Part shown: in pieces, positions 1-7,529 of the stretch
Position numbering within the stretch: the stretch's first letter is position 1
Layout of the letters: the number at the start of each line of letters is the position of its first letter
Virus record (IMG/VR): IMGVR_UViG_3300025896_000178
Span: 1-25,770 of that record
Reading direction: 5' to 3' (one strand)
From: a virus
Length of the DNA stretch: 25,770 nt
Notes under the pieces: generated by a model
What the model was told of the DNA's origin: nothing
Seen by the model: the letters and a program-made list of their open reading frames with translations, nothing else
Database searches by the model: none
Position numbers and translations under genes: made by a program

Positions 1-2
1 CA

Positions 3-782
3 CAGCAATTTATAGATTTTGGAAATAGTACTCCTAATAATGGAGATACAATATTTGATGCTTTTTCAAAAGTAAATTCAAATGTAACAGATTTACAAAC
101 AGCAATAATAACTTCCTCTGATTCAGTTTTTAATGAGGTTAAAGTAGGTAAAGGAGCAGGAAATATATTGACTAATACTATAGTCGGTAGAAGCGCATTA
201 GCTTTAAATACAACTGGCTTACGAATTGTATCATTAGGAAATCAATCATTACCTGTTAATACTACAGGAAGTTATAACACTGTTATTGGAGATAGTTCAG
301 CATTTAATAATACTACAGGTTCATATATTACAGCAATAGGGCAAGGTGCTTTGTCTAATAATACTATTTTTAATAATATTATCGGATTAGGGTTCAATAG
401 CCAAGCAACAGCTTCAAATCAAATTAACTTAGGAGATGCCGCAATAACTTCTTTACGTTGCAATGTGCAAGTAATAACATCATTATCAGATGAAAGAGAT
501 AAGAAAGATATTTTAGAAATTAGCGAGGGTTTAGATTTTATTTCTAAATTAAAACCAGTGACTTTTACTTGGAATCAAAGAGATGGAAATAGAGTTGATG
601 TAAAATCTGCTGGTTTCATTGCGCAAGATTTATTAAAACTTCAAAATGATTCATTGATAGGAGAAAATTTAGATTTAGTTTCTGAAAATGACCCTAATCA
701 ATTAGAAGCAAGATATGCAAATCTTATGCCAGTAATGATAAAAGCAATACAAGAATTAAATGAACTATTAAAATCAAAATAA
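3..782 (+). CDS. Tail fibre/spike protein with C-terminal S74 chaperone domain (5' partial)
   Basis: The frame is open from the left edge, so the N-terminus lies outside the window. The first visible residues include GDTIFDAFSKVNSN, a motif common near the N-terminal part of tail-fibre proteins. The middle carries YadA-head-like repeats of the type NTTGSYNTVIG, expected to form a trimeric beta structure. The C-terminus starts with SDERDKKDI, the signature of the intramolecular chaperone (peptidase S74). In that family the Ser of the SD pair and a nearby Lys carry out self-cleavage after trimer folding. A TTG at 168 could be read as a start, but the conserved-looking coding sequence upstream argues against it. 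The stop overlaps the next ATG (TAATG). The role is probably host adhesion. I am sure of the S74 domain and less sure of its exact place in the virion. Confidence 0.88.
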   Translation, partial: QQFIDFGNSTPNNGDTIFDAFSKVNSNVTDLQTAIITSSDSVFNEVKVGKGAGNILTNTIVGRSALALNTTGLRIVSLGNQSLPVNTTGSYNTVIGDSSAFNNTTGSYITAIGQGALSNNTIFNNIIGLGFNSQATASNQINLGDAAITSLRCNVQVITSLSDERDKKDILEISEGLDFISKLKPVTFTWNQRDGNRVDVKSAGFIAQDLLKLQNDSLIGENLDLVSENDPNQLEARYANLMPVMIKAIQELNELLKSK

Positions 783-1123
783 TGGTAGAATTTCCAAACA
801 TAGAACATTATAAAGGAGATACGTTTAGAGCAATTCCAATGCAAATTAAATTTAATGGTATTGCAATAGATATTACTAACTATATAATTACAATGCAATT
901 AAAAAAAGAAATTGGAGGAGTTCCTTATTTAACTCTATCTTCAATAGCTAACGCAGGTATAACTATAGTTAATGGTATTATAGGTATATTTGAGATTAAT
1001 GAACAAATTATAGATATAAAATCAGGAACTTACATATACGATATTGAGTTTAATGATAATAATATAATAGATACATATATAAGAGGGAGTTTTAATATAA
1101 TAGGAGATGTAACAAATGGATAA
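782..1123 (+). CDS. Small tail/baseplate-associated protein, BppU-N-like
   Basis: This 113-residue protein has the pattern KGDTF, then IDITNY, then alternating hydrophobic strands and a YDIEF motif near the end. That resembles the small beta-sandwich found in BppU N-terminal-type baseplate proteins and in short structural genes of Bacteroidota phages. There is no signal peptide or membrane segment. It starts inside the stop codon of the S74 protein and overlaps the next gene by 8 bases, so it is translationally coupled in the tail operon. The assignment rests on pattern and position only; any small virion adaptor is possible. Confidence 0.55.
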   Translation: MVEFPNIEHYKGDTFRAIPMQIKFNGIAIDITNYIITMQLKKEIGGVPYLTLSSIANAGITIVNGIIGIFEINEQIIDIKSGTYIYDIEFNDNNIIDTYIRGSFNIIGDVTNG

Positions 1124-3011
1124 TATAATTGATATAAATATACCGCAATCTATGAAATCAGTATCATTTGATGTGCAACCTAATTATACGGTTGTAAATG
1201 TAAATAAAGTATATGGTAATATACAAAGCGGTAATCTTCAAGACGTTACTGATTTAGGTTATACAACTGATAATCCAATTATGGCTAATGCCTTTATAAA
1301 ATCTGGAGGATTATCTTCGGAATATTTAATGGCAAATGGCGAAAGTTCATTAGGAATAACTAAGACTTCTCAATTAATAAATGATGGAGATAATGGCATT
1401 AGTCATTTTATATCACTAGAAGATTTACCTGCTAACTTAATTTTATATCCTACTAATGTACCAAGTGGTATAGCAGGTTATTCTAAATTAGTAAACAATA
1501 TAAATGACCCAAGTTATAATACATTAGCTGTAGCTATTCCAACAGGAACAATAGTATCTACTAATCAATTTATAGCAGGGTTAATAACCTCAGCAGGAGT
1601 ATTAGTAGGAAATCCCGGTCAATTTAATATTACTACAATTGGTAATATAATGAAAACTTCAGGTAATGGAGATGCGGAGTTTTATTTTGAAATATGGAAA
1701 AGAACGAATGCTGGAACTGAAATATTAATAGCTACATCAGGAGCGACATTACCTGTAGTTAATAGCGGATATGCAGAATTTAGCGCAAGTGCTTTATGGA
1801 ATGATGGTACTTGGTTATCTACTGATTACGTAGTAATGAAATTTTATGGCAGTCATATTCACGGAGGAAGTAATCCAAGCTATAACTTTCAATTTGGGGG
1901 TTCTACTCCTGTTAGGACATTAGTACCTGTTCCGTTTACAGTTATTCCAAATATAAGTATAACTAACTTATTAGATTCAAACTATGCGATTTTAACAAAT
2001 GATAAAATAATTGTTACTAGTATTGCTTTAACATTACCTAGAGTAGTTACTTTGCCTTTAGCAAATTCTGTAAATTCAGGTTACGAATTAATAATAGCTG
2101 ATTTCATAGGAACAGTTACTAGTACAAATACATTGACTATTTCTAAATTAGGTTCTGATACTATTAACGGAATTAATACAGTAGTTATTGGAGCAAGTTA
2201 TGGTATGAGAAGGTTAATTTCAGATGGTATTAGCAAATGGTCATATGATGGCGGAGTTATGCGGATTTCTGATTATAATTTTAAAACTAACCAACCTATA
2301 ACAGCTAATATTAATGGAAAATTAACAAGTACTACAACCGATTTAGTAAATAGAAAATATGGTTATACGTTAAGCGATGATTTTGTAACTTTATTGTCTA
2401 ATAGCATATGGTCTAGGTCTACTATATTATCTGGTACTGGCGCATCTCAACCTTTATTATTAGATGAAAATCACATTGGTGTTTTTTCTTTTGGCTCTTC
2501 AGTTACTACTAATAGTGGATATTATATTATCAATTATGGAAGTGCAACAACTGCTAATTTATCTAAATTAATTCCAAATTTGCAAACCGATTTGATTTTT
2601 AAATTACCAGTAACGGTAAATTCATTAACTACAATTAGATTTGGATTTACAATAGGTTCTATAACTTCTACCGATGCTGTTTCTGGTGCTTATTTTGAAA
2701 TAAACGGAAATTCATTAGTTGGTAAAACAGCAAGTGCTTCTGTTAGAAGTAGTACGAGTGTTACAACATTAACCGCTGATGTTTGGTATCATCTAAGAGT
2801 TACGGTAGTTTCAACTTCATTAATAAAATACGACGTGTATCTTATGGATGGAACGTTATTCAGTACCCAAACTTTAAGCACAAACATTCCAACGGTTGCG
2901 TTAAATAGCATATTAATAGCCACTTGTTCAGATGTAGTAGTATCACAATTAGCTATCGTAGACTATATAGGAATTACATTTCCACCAATGATTCGTGGAG
3001 CATTAAATTAA
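1116..3011 (+). CDS. Large tail fibre / receptor-binding protein
   Basis: This 631-residue protein is rich in Thr, Ser, Asn and Gly and has no cysteine cluster or catalytic motif I can recognise. The N-terminal quarter contains GYTTDNPIMANAFIKSGG and TKTSQLINDGDNG, which recur in tail proteins of Bacteroidota phages. The C-terminal part (about residues 430-625) has WYHLRVTVVS and a beta-rich pattern like a concanavalin A or LamG-type lectin fold. This suggests a trimeric fibre with a carbohydrate-binding tip. It overlaps the previous gene by 8 bases and is followed by two further tail genes. The structural role is inferred from composition, motifs and position. Confidence 0.72.
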   Translation: MDNIIDINIPQSMKSVSFDVQPNYTVVNVNKVYGNIQSGNLQDVTDLGYTTDNPIMANAFIKSGGLSSEYLMANGESSLGITKTSQLINDGDNGISHFISLEDLPANLILYPTNVPSGIAGYSKLVNNINDPSYNTLAVAIPTGTIVSTNQFIAGLITSAGVLVGNPGQFNITTIGNIMKTSGNGDAEFYFEIWKRTNAGTEILIATSGATLPVVNSGYAEFSASALWNDGTWLSTDYVVMKFYGSHIHGGSNPSYNFQFGGSTPVRTLVPVPFTVIPNISITNLLDSNYAILTNDKIIVTSIALTLPRVVTLPLANSVNSGYELIIADFIGTVTSTNTLTISKLGSDTINGINTVVIGASYGMRRLISDGISKWSYDGGVMRISDYNFKTNQPITANINGKLTSTTTDLVNRKYGYTLSDDFVTLLSNSIWSRSTILSGTGASQPLLLDENHIGVFSFGSSVTTNSGYYIINYGSATTANLSKLIPNLQTDLIFKLPVTVNSLTTIRFGFTIGSITSTDAVSGAYFEINGNSLVGKTASASVRSSTSVTTLTADVWYHLRVTVVSTSLIKYDVYLMDGTLFSTQTLSTNIPTVALNSILIATCSDVVVSQLAIVDYIGITFPPMIRGALN

Positions 3012-3017
3012 AAAATT

Positions 3018-3122
3018 ATGATAAAATACAGAATGATTTTAGAAGATGGAAGTTGGATTGAAACTATTGATTTAGCTGAAGCAGAATTACAAGGAAATTA
3101 TATAATTATTAACGAAGAATAA
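3018..3122 (+). CDS. 34-residue hypothetical protein between tail genes
   Basis: This is a short open frame starting MIKYRMILEDGSWIE and ending in an acidic stretch. It fits tightly between two tail genes, with 6 bases before it and 1 base after it, which is the main argument that it is real. Its alternating pattern suggests a small beta hairpin. No family was recognised. Confidence 0.5.
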   Translation: MIKYRMILEDGSWIETIDLAEAELQGNYIIINEE

Positions 3123-3123
3123 A

Positions 3124-4095
3124 ATGAGTTTACTGACAAAAGCATCTCTAATATTAACTCCAAATGCCTATAAAGCAAATAAGTTATACTCAATTGTACC
3201 TTCAAGTGGATTAGGAGATATGACAATTACTAGGTCATCGCCTTATGCTACTAGAACAAATAGTTATGGAGTTATAGAAAATATAGGAGCGAATATACCA
3301 AGGTTAAATTATGATAGTATTGGAGGAAATCCATATATTTTAATTGAACCTCAGAGAACTAATTTATTATTAAATAGTGCTACTTTAGCAACGCAATCAG
3401 TAACTACAACTGCTACTTCTTATGTTATTTCATTTTATGGAACAGGCACAGTTGCATTAAGCGGAGCTTATGTTGGAACATTAGTAGGTATAGGAACTTC
3501 AACAAGAGTTACATTGATATTTACATCAACCGCATCGCCTTTGGCACTAACAGTTAGTGGAAGTTGTACTAATGCACAATTAGAAGCAGGAACCTTTTCA
3601 ACATCTTATATTCCAACTACTTCTTCAGCAATAACAAGAAATGCAGATATAATAAGTAAAAGTGGAGCTACTAGTCTTATTGGACAAACAGAAGGAGTTT
3701 TATATTGTGATTTTATATATAATCATACTCCAAATAACTATCCATCAATTGTTTTATTGGGAACTGCTACTGATAGTATTTATATTTCTGTAGGTATAAC
3801 AGGATTTTATTATATTGGAGTTAAAAAAGCAAGTGTAAGTCAATTAAATTTTAATAGTTATCCTTTACCCACAATAGGAACAAGAAATAAAGTAGCTATA
3901 TCTTATAAAGATAGTAATATAAAAGTTTACATTAATGGAGTTTTAAGATTTACTCAGCTATCAGGAACAATACCAACTTGTGATGTAATTAATTTAAGAG
4001 ATTTAACTTGGGGTGGAGAATATCCTTTAAATTCAGTTCAATTATATAAAACTCAATTAACAGATGCAGAATGCATAACACTAACAACTTTATAA
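3124..4095 (+). CDS. Tail protein with lectin-like (LamG-type) C-terminus
   Basis: The 323-residue product contains the block PRLNYDSIGGNPYILIEPQRTNLL at about residues 60-83. This motif is widespread in phage tail and spike proteins just before a carbohydrate-binding domain. The C-terminal half (about 180-320) shows a jelly-roll pattern, including NKVAISYKDSNIKVYING, typical of concanavalin A/LamG-like folds. No catalytic residues can be named. It follows the 34-residue gene by 1 base and is the last tail gene before the lysis genes. It is probably a second receptor-binding protein. Confidence 0.7.
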   Translation: MSLLTKASLILTPNAYKANKLYSIVPSSGLGDMTITRSSPYATRTNSYGVIENIGANIPRLNYDSIGGNPYILIEPQRTNLLLNSATLATQSVTTTATSYVISFYGTGTVALSGAYVGTLVGIGTSTRVTLIFTSTASPLALTVSGSCTNAQLEAGTFSTSYIPTTSSAITRNADIISKSGATSLIGQTEGVLYCDFIYNHTPNNYPSIVLLGTATDSIYISVGITGFYYIGVKKASVSQLNFNSYPLPTIGTRNKVAISYKDSNIKVYINGVLRFTQLSGTIPTCDVINLRDLTWGGEYPLNSVQLYKTQLTDAECITLTTL

Positions 4096-4106
4096 TAAAT
4101 ATTTAG

Positions 4107-4114
4107 TATATTTG
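4107..4114 (+). promoter_or_regulatory. Possible -7 promoter element TATATTTG
   Basis: TATATTTG matches the Bacteroidota -7 consensus TAnnTTTG and lies in the only gap between the tail genes and the lysis genes, 13 bases before the next ATG. I see no TTG at the expected -33 distance, so it may be weak or fortuitous. Confidence 0.35.
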
Positions 4115-4127
4115 TAAAAAAAATATT

Positions 4128-4259
4128 ATGGAAAAAGAACAAGCATTAGAAGTATTATTGAAAGTAGCTGAATTTGCTCAATCAAAAGGAATTTTATCTT
4201 TAAAAGATGCGATAATTGTAGCTCAAGCAGTAGAAGTATTAAATATAATAAAAGAATAA
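4128..4259 (+). CDS. 43-residue helical hypothetical protein
   Basis: The short frame encodes an almost wholly helical, amphipathic protein starting MEKEQALEVLLKVAEFAQ. The stop is one base before the holin ATG, so it belongs to the lysis cassette by position. It has no membrane segment. The function is unknown; a regulator of lysis timing is conceivable but nothing in the sequence shows it. Confidence 0.55.
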   Translation: MEKEQALEVLLKVAEFAQSKGILSLKDAIIVAQAVEVLNIIKE

Positions 4260-4260
4260 A

Positions 4261-4686
4261 ATGAAAACGTTATCAGCACTTACAATAGCTATTACATTAT
4301 TTTTAATGCCAATATCAGGATTACTTTTTACTATGATAGCTTTTGTAGTTCTTGATACGTTTATTGGAATTTATGTTTCTGTCAAGCTAAATGGATGGGA
4401 AAGTTTTAAATCCACAAAATTCTTCAATTTAGTCGTTAAATCGTTCTTCTATTTAGCGTCTATTATTATGGCTTATTTTCTTGATAAATATATGTTAGAC
4501 GGCTCTTTTATGGGTATTAAATTATTATTATCCAAGGCTATGACCGCAGTATGGATTTTTAATGAAGTTAATTCTTGTGATGAAAATTCAATGAAATTAG
4601 GAAATAAAAGTATTTGGGTATTATCGAGAGATTTAATAACCAAATTAAAAACATTAAAAAAAGATTTAAACGAACTAAAGGACTAA
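4261..4686 (+). CDS. Phage holin, Phage_holin_4-like
   Basis: This 141-residue protein has hydrophobic segments at about 7-40 (long enough for one or two passes), 60-76 and 83-102, followed by a charged helical C-terminus (RDLITKLKTLKKDLNELKD). The size, the order of segments and the motif FNEVNSCDENSMKLG before the charged tail resemble the toxin-secretion/phage-lysis holin family. It would form inner-membrane holes that release the endolysin. Its stop overlaps the endolysin ATG (TAATG), giving coupled expression. Confidence 0.8.
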   Translation: MKTLSALTIAITLFLMPISGLLFTMIAFVVLDTFIGIYVSVKLNGWESFKSTKFFNLVVKSFFYLASIIMAYFLDKYMLDGSFMGIKLLLSKAMTAVWIFNEVNSCDENSMKLGNKSIWVLSRDLITKLKTLKKDLNELKD

Positions 4687-5564
4687 TGAAATTAGATATA
4701 AACGGAATTAATTTAATAGCAGAATTAGAAGGACTTAAATTAAAGGCATATAAGGATTTAGGTGGTATTTGGACTATCGGTTTTGGAAATACATTTTATG
4801 CTGATGGTTCAAAAGTAAAAGAAGGAGATGTAGTTACAAAAGAACAAGCTTACTATTTATTTCACTTAATAGCTACAAAGTTTGAAAAAACAATTAACGA
4901 TAATGTTAAAAAACCATTAACTCAAAACCAATTTAACTCTTTATTTTGTTTTTGCTATAACTTAGGTCAAACTGCATTTATAAATTCCACTCTTTTAAAA
5001 TTAGTTAATATAAATCCAACTGATGCTAATATAGCTAAAGAGTTTTTAAAGTGGAATAAAATAGCAAGAGTAGAGTCTAAGGGATTAACTAATAGAAGGA
5101 TTAAAGAATCTGCATTATATTATACTAAAATATTATTTGTTTTATTCTTATTAACATCTTGTGGTACTCGTAAGGTTCAAAAATCTGATACAACAGAAGA
5201 TATTAAAGCAGAAGTAAACGTAAAGGTTGAAAATAATATTAAAAAGTCAAGTGATAGCTTTACGGAAGTAGTAGATAATTCTGAAATTATAACAATTGAA
5301 GCAATTGATACTATTAATCCACTCATAATAGGTGGTGTAACATACAAAAACGCACGTTTAAGCTACGTTAAAAATAAAATAAGAACTAATACTACATCTA
5401 AAGAAACAGTTGTAGATAAAGGCTATACGAAGGTTAAGGAACAAATTAAAGTAAATAAGGAACAGATTAAAGTAAATAAGGAACGTACTACTAATCCATT
5501 ATTGTATTTGATATTTCCATTAGTTATAGGTATTATGCTTATATTTGGTAAAAAATTCTTATAA
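4686..5564 (+). CDS. GH24 endolysin fused to a lipobox and C-terminal membrane segment (u-spanin-like)
   Basis: Residues 1-146 form a T4-type lysozyme (GH24) that cuts the peptidoglycan glycan backbone. The catalytic triad is visible as E15 (ELEG), D24 (KAYKD) and T30 (WTIGFG), and the usual end motif GLTNRRIKESALYY is present. The family normally stops there. Here the frame continues directly into a hydrophobic stretch (149-156) and a lipobox, LTSC, with C159. A charged region with a tandem EQIKVNK repeat follows, then a C-terminal membrane segment (about 271-287). Lipobox, periplasmic linker and C-terminal anchor are the architecture of a unimolecular spanin. The ATG at 4686 overlaps the holin stop and is preferred over a TTG at 4614 inside the holin gene. 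I see no ATG, GTG or TTG in frame just before the lipobox, so a separate spanin start would need a rare codon. Confidence 0.85.
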   Translation: MKLDINGINLIAELEGLKLKAYKDLGGIWTIGFGNTFYADGSKVKEGDVVTKEQAYYLFHLIATKFEKTINDNVKKPLTQNQFNSLFCFCYNLGQTAFINSTLLKLVNINPTDANIAKEFLKWNKIARVESKGLTNRRIKESALYYTKILFVLFLLTSCGTRKVQKSDTTEDIKAEVNVKVENNIKKSSDSFTEVVDNSEIITIEAIDTINPLIIGGVTYKNARLSYVKNKIRTNTTSKETVVDKGYTKVKEQIKVNKEQIKVNKERTTNPLLYLIFPLVIGIMLIFGKKFL

Positions 5565-5565
5565 T

Positions 5566-5703
5566 ATGAAAAAAAATTCAAATAGAAGATATAGATTAGA
5601 TAATTCTACAGCCAAAAAGATTGGTGCTACTCTAAATAAGAGTAATCGCTATATGATTAGTGCTTCTCAAGAGAAGAAACTTATCAATATAAAAAAAAAA
5701 TAA
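5566..5703 (+). CDS. 45-residue basic protein, stand-alone copy of the exonuclease N-terminal module
   Basis: The short frame starts MKKNSNRRYR and is very Lys/Arg-rich. It aligns along its whole length with the first 45 or so residues of the next gene. Shared positions include MKKN, RRYR, an A-K-G pattern, NKS-RY and a QE-K pair. The stop overlaps the ATG of that gene (TAATG). It is probably a small DNA- or protein-binding module made by partial tandem duplication. No known family was recognised. Confidence 0.65.
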   Translation: MKKNSNRRYRLDNSTAKKIGATLNKSNRYMISASQEKKLINIKKK

Positions 5704-6602
5704 TGAAAAAAAACGACGAAAGAAGGTATCGATTTAGTTTTCAAATTGCAAATAAAGTAGGAGTAGTCATAAATAAAAGTGGTAGGTATCGACTTACTAG
5801 AGAACAAGAAAATAAATACTTCGATATTGTTCAAAACCAAGAGCATATTAAAAGGCTTTTCTTCGATATTGAAACTTCACCAAATATTGTTTACTCTTGG
5901 AGAACTGGTTGGAATCTTACTATTCATCCTGAGAGTATAATAGAAGAACGTAAAATTATCTGCATATCATATAAGTGGGAACACGAAGATAAAATCCACA
6001 GGCTTACTTGGGATAAAAATATGTGTGATAAGAAAATGTTACAAGAATTTATATCGGTGGCTAATAAGGCTGATGAAATGATTGCTCATAATGGCGACAG
6101 ATTTGATATTAAGTGGATTAGAACACGATGTATCTATCATAGAGTACAAATGTTCCCTGCTTATAAAACTCTTGATACATTAAAGAAAGCCAAGTTCGGA
6201 TTTTTATTCAATTCCAATAAATTGGATTATATCGCTCAATATTTAGGAGTTGGAGCAAAAGTTAAGCATAGTGGATTTGATATGTGGAAAGAGGTTATGA
6301 AAGGTAATCCTGATGCATTAGAAGAAATGGGTGTTTATTGTGATGGAGATATAGTTGTATTAGAGGATGTTTATTTGACAATGCAGAACTACATTAAACC
6401 AAATACTCACGCAGGAGTTATAAACGGAAATCTAAAATATTCTTGTTCTGTTTGCTCAAGCGAAAATACCAAATTACTTAAAAATAATGTTACTGAATTG
6501 GGAACTATCAAAAGACTAATGGAATGTCAAGATTGTAACCACGTTCACGAAATTAGTAATTCAGCTTATAAACTTCATTTAGAAATGAAAGATAAGTATT
6601 AG
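5703..6602 (+). CDS. DnaQ-like 3'-5' exonuclease with C-terminal zinc ribbon
   Basis: This 299-residue protein has an RNase H-fold DEDD exonuclease core. Exo I is FFDIETSP with D55 and E57; Exo II is AHNGDRFD with N130 and D135; Exo III is YCDGD with Y212 and D216. These are the residues that bind the two metal ions. Residues 1-45 are a basic module duplicated in the gene just upstream. The C-terminus has two CxxC pairs (C248/C251 and C275/C278) that should bind zinc. It lies at the end of the late operon, not with the replication genes on the other strand. A role in DNA processing or host DNA degradation is possible. A proofreading subunit is less likely because no polymerase gene is seen in the window. 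Confidence 0.85.
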   Translation: MKKNDERRYRFSFQIANKVGVVINKSGRYRLTREQENKYFDIVQNQEHIKRLFFDIETSPNIVYSWRTGWNLTIHPESIIEERKIICISYKWEHEDKIHRLTWDKNMCDKKMLQEFISVANKADEMIAHNGDRFDIKWIRTRCIYHRVQMFPAYKTLDTLKKAKFGFLFNSNKLDYIAQYLGVGAKVKHSGFDMWKEVMKGNPDALEEMGVYCDGDIVVLEDVYLTMQNYIKPNTHAGVINGNLKYSCSVCSSENTKLLKNNVTELGTIKRLMECQDCNHVHEISNSAYKLHLEMKDKY

Positions 6603-6643
6603 TTGCCTCGGTAGGATAGTAAAAAAATTAGTTGCCTCGTTGG
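6602..6643. repeat. Two separated copies of the 13-bp repeat (core GTTGCCTCG)
   Basis: The core GTTGCCTCG occurs at 6602-6610, starting on the last base of the exonuclease stop codon, and again at 6631-6639, where it continues as TTGGG. The same unit is in tandem at 18863-18917 and 22399-22532. Here the copies are 29 bases apart rather than in tandem. Confidence 0.8.
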
Positions 6644-6657
6644 GTGTAAAAAGAATA

Positions 6658-6697
6658 AAACCCCACTAACATTTATGTCAGTGGGGTTTCTTTTTTA
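6658..6697 (+). terminator. Bidirectional intrinsic terminator between convergent operons
   Basis: The stem AAACCCCACT / AGTGGGGTTT, with an ATTTAT-containing loop, is followed on + by TTTCTTTTTT. On the - strand the same stem is followed by a T-rich run (TTTTATTCTTTTT). It therefore can end both the rightward late operon and the leftward early operon. Confidence 0.9.
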
Positions 6698-6831
6698 ATG
6701 AAGTTGTAGGGGTAAAAAACCACACTCATAAGTACTCATTCCCTATTCTGCCCGATAGGACTTAGCGTTCGTGAGAAGCCAAATTTCTCCAACACCTGTT
6801 ACTATACATATTTGACATCAAGTAACCGTTG
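6698..6831 (-). other. Gene-free stretch with three small hairpins (possible structured RNA, - strand)
   Basis: I see no coding frame worth calling. Read on the - strand after the tRNA-like gene, there are three successive hairpins: GTTACT/AGTAAC, GAGAA/TTCTC with a 7-base loop, and CCTAT/ATAGG. The middle one looks like an anticodon arm, but there is no T-arm consensus, so I do not call a second tRNA. A degraded tRNA cluster is one explanation. Confidence 0.3.
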
Positions 6832-6900
6832 ATGTTGTAGAAGGACTCGAACCTTCATCTACGCTTTACCGAGCGTATGCTACCATTACACCACACAACA
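6832..6900 (-). tRNA. tRNA-like gene with a shortened anticodon arm (identity unclear)
   Basis: On the - strand the acceptor stem TGTTGTG pairs with TACAACA. The D-arm contains TAATGGTA, and the T-arm is canonical (GAAGG-TTCGAGT-CCTTC). The total is 69 bases. The anticodon arm is 2-3 bases short: ACGCT/AGCGT encloses only a 6-base loop, CGGTAA, or TACGC/GCGTA encloses an 8-base loop, so no U33-anticodon frame is normal. A Thr (GGU) reading with U33 missing is one guess. U1-A72 is typical of bacterial tRNA-Gln. CCA is not encoded. It may be a decayed tRNA or a tRNA mimic. Confidence 0.6.
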
Positions 6901-6906
6901 AACTTT

Positions 6907-6974
6907 ATATGGCAGTTCAGTTATCTGCTACGTTTACTGACTTTTAAGCTACCTGTGCAGAAATCGCACCATAT
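6907..6974 (-). other. Possible folded RNA or degenerate tRNA upstream of the tRNA-like gene
   Basis: A closing stem ATATGG/CCATAT brackets about 56 bases containing a GTGC/GCAC hairpin and TCAGT/ACTGA pairing. The length and the closing stem are tRNA-sized, but no T-loop or D-loop consensus is visible. It lies 6 bases upstream of the tRNA-like gene on the same strand. Confidence 0.25.
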
Positions 6975-6980
6975 TTTTAT

Positions 6981-7232
6981 TTATAATCTTATTCTTATTT
7001 CATCTATAACTCTTTGCAAGGAATCTAATCCTTTTTCATTCTTAATCCAAATAACTGTATTATCATAGATGTTATCAAAATCTTCAACATCACTTCCAAA
7101 ATCCTTGTTATCTACTCTACCAATATGAAGTCCTTGTGTTTTGGTATTAGAACACTCTATTGCTCCAAATGTAATTTCTCCTAATCCACAGATATATTGT
7201 TTATCTACTTTCATTACTGTTTGCTTAGCCAT
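6981..7232 (-). CDS. 83-residue hypothetical protein
   Basis: This is the last gene of the leftward cluster. It starts MAKQTVMKVDKQYICGLGE, is acidic in the middle and ends in a basic helix. It overlaps the gene upstream by 19 bases. There are two cysteines (C15 and C27) but no paired metal-binding motif. No family was recognised. Confidence 0.6.
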   Translation of the reverse strand: MAKQTVMKVDKQYICGLGEITFGAIECSNTKTQGLHIGRVDNKDFGSDVEDFDNIYDNTVIWIKNEKGLDSLQRVIDEIRIRL

Positions 7233-7363
7233 TCTTCTCTTAGTTTTTTAATTAATAATTTTGCTTCTTTTTCCAATTCTAATGGTATGCGCACCTGAAT
7301 TACTTTGAAATCATAATCCAATAGCTTACGACCTGCTCCAACTCTGTTTCCTCCTTTATTCAT
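7214..7363 (-). CDS. 49-residue basic protein with GAGRK motif, ribbon-helix-helix-like
   Basis: The short frame begins MNKGGNRVGAGRKLL. The glycine-rich basic opening is frequent in small phage DNA-binding proteins. It is followed by a strand (VIQVRIP) and a long helix (LELEKEAKLLIKKLREEW), as expected for a minimal ribbon-helix-helix protein. It overlaps both neighbours by a few bases, which fits the cluster. DNA binding is an inference. Confidence 0.6.
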   Translation of the reverse strand: MNKGGNRVGAGRKLLDYDFKVIQVRIPLELEKEAKLLIKKLREEWLSKQ

Positions 7364-7529
7364 TTTCTATTAATTTATAAATATATTCTAATAATTCTAT
7401 TTCTCTTAGTTGACTTTCAATTAAGTATTTAGCTCTTTCGCTATCGACTTTCCAAAACTGATTAACGTCTAAATCTTGCTCTGCTACTTTAATCATAGCT
7501 CCTATTTTATTTAATGCTCTTTCCTTCAT
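7356..7529 (-). CDS. 57-residue helical hypothetical protein
   Basis: I prefer the ATG at 7529 (MKERALNKIG), which follows an AAGAAG stretch. An earlier ATG at 7556 would add 9 residues and deepen the overlap with the nuclease gene. The product is helical and rich in Glu, Leu and Ile (SERAKYLIESQLREIELLEY), perhaps a coiled coil. It overlaps both neighbours. No family was recognised. Confidence 0.55.
   Translation of the reverse strand: MKERALNKIGAMIKVAEQDLDVNQFWKVDSERAKYLIESQLREIELLEYIYKLIENE

Noticed and set aside
168-782. TTG start for the S74 protein
   Set aside because: The frame is open to the left edge and encodes tail-fibre-like sequence upstream of this codon, so the gene is truncated by the window.
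4614-4685. TTG start extending the endolysin into the holin gene
   Set aside because: The ATG at 4686 overlaps the holin stop (TAATG) and begins the normal GH24 N-terminus.
6700-6830. Second tRNA (an anticodon-like loop ATTTGGC with TTG, Gln)
   Set aside because: There is no T-loop consensus, no acceptor stem of proper length and no D-arm; kept only as a possible folded region.
6877-7068. 63-residue + strand frame
   Set aside because: It runs over the tRNA-like gene and antisense to a leftward gene, with no recognisable protein features.
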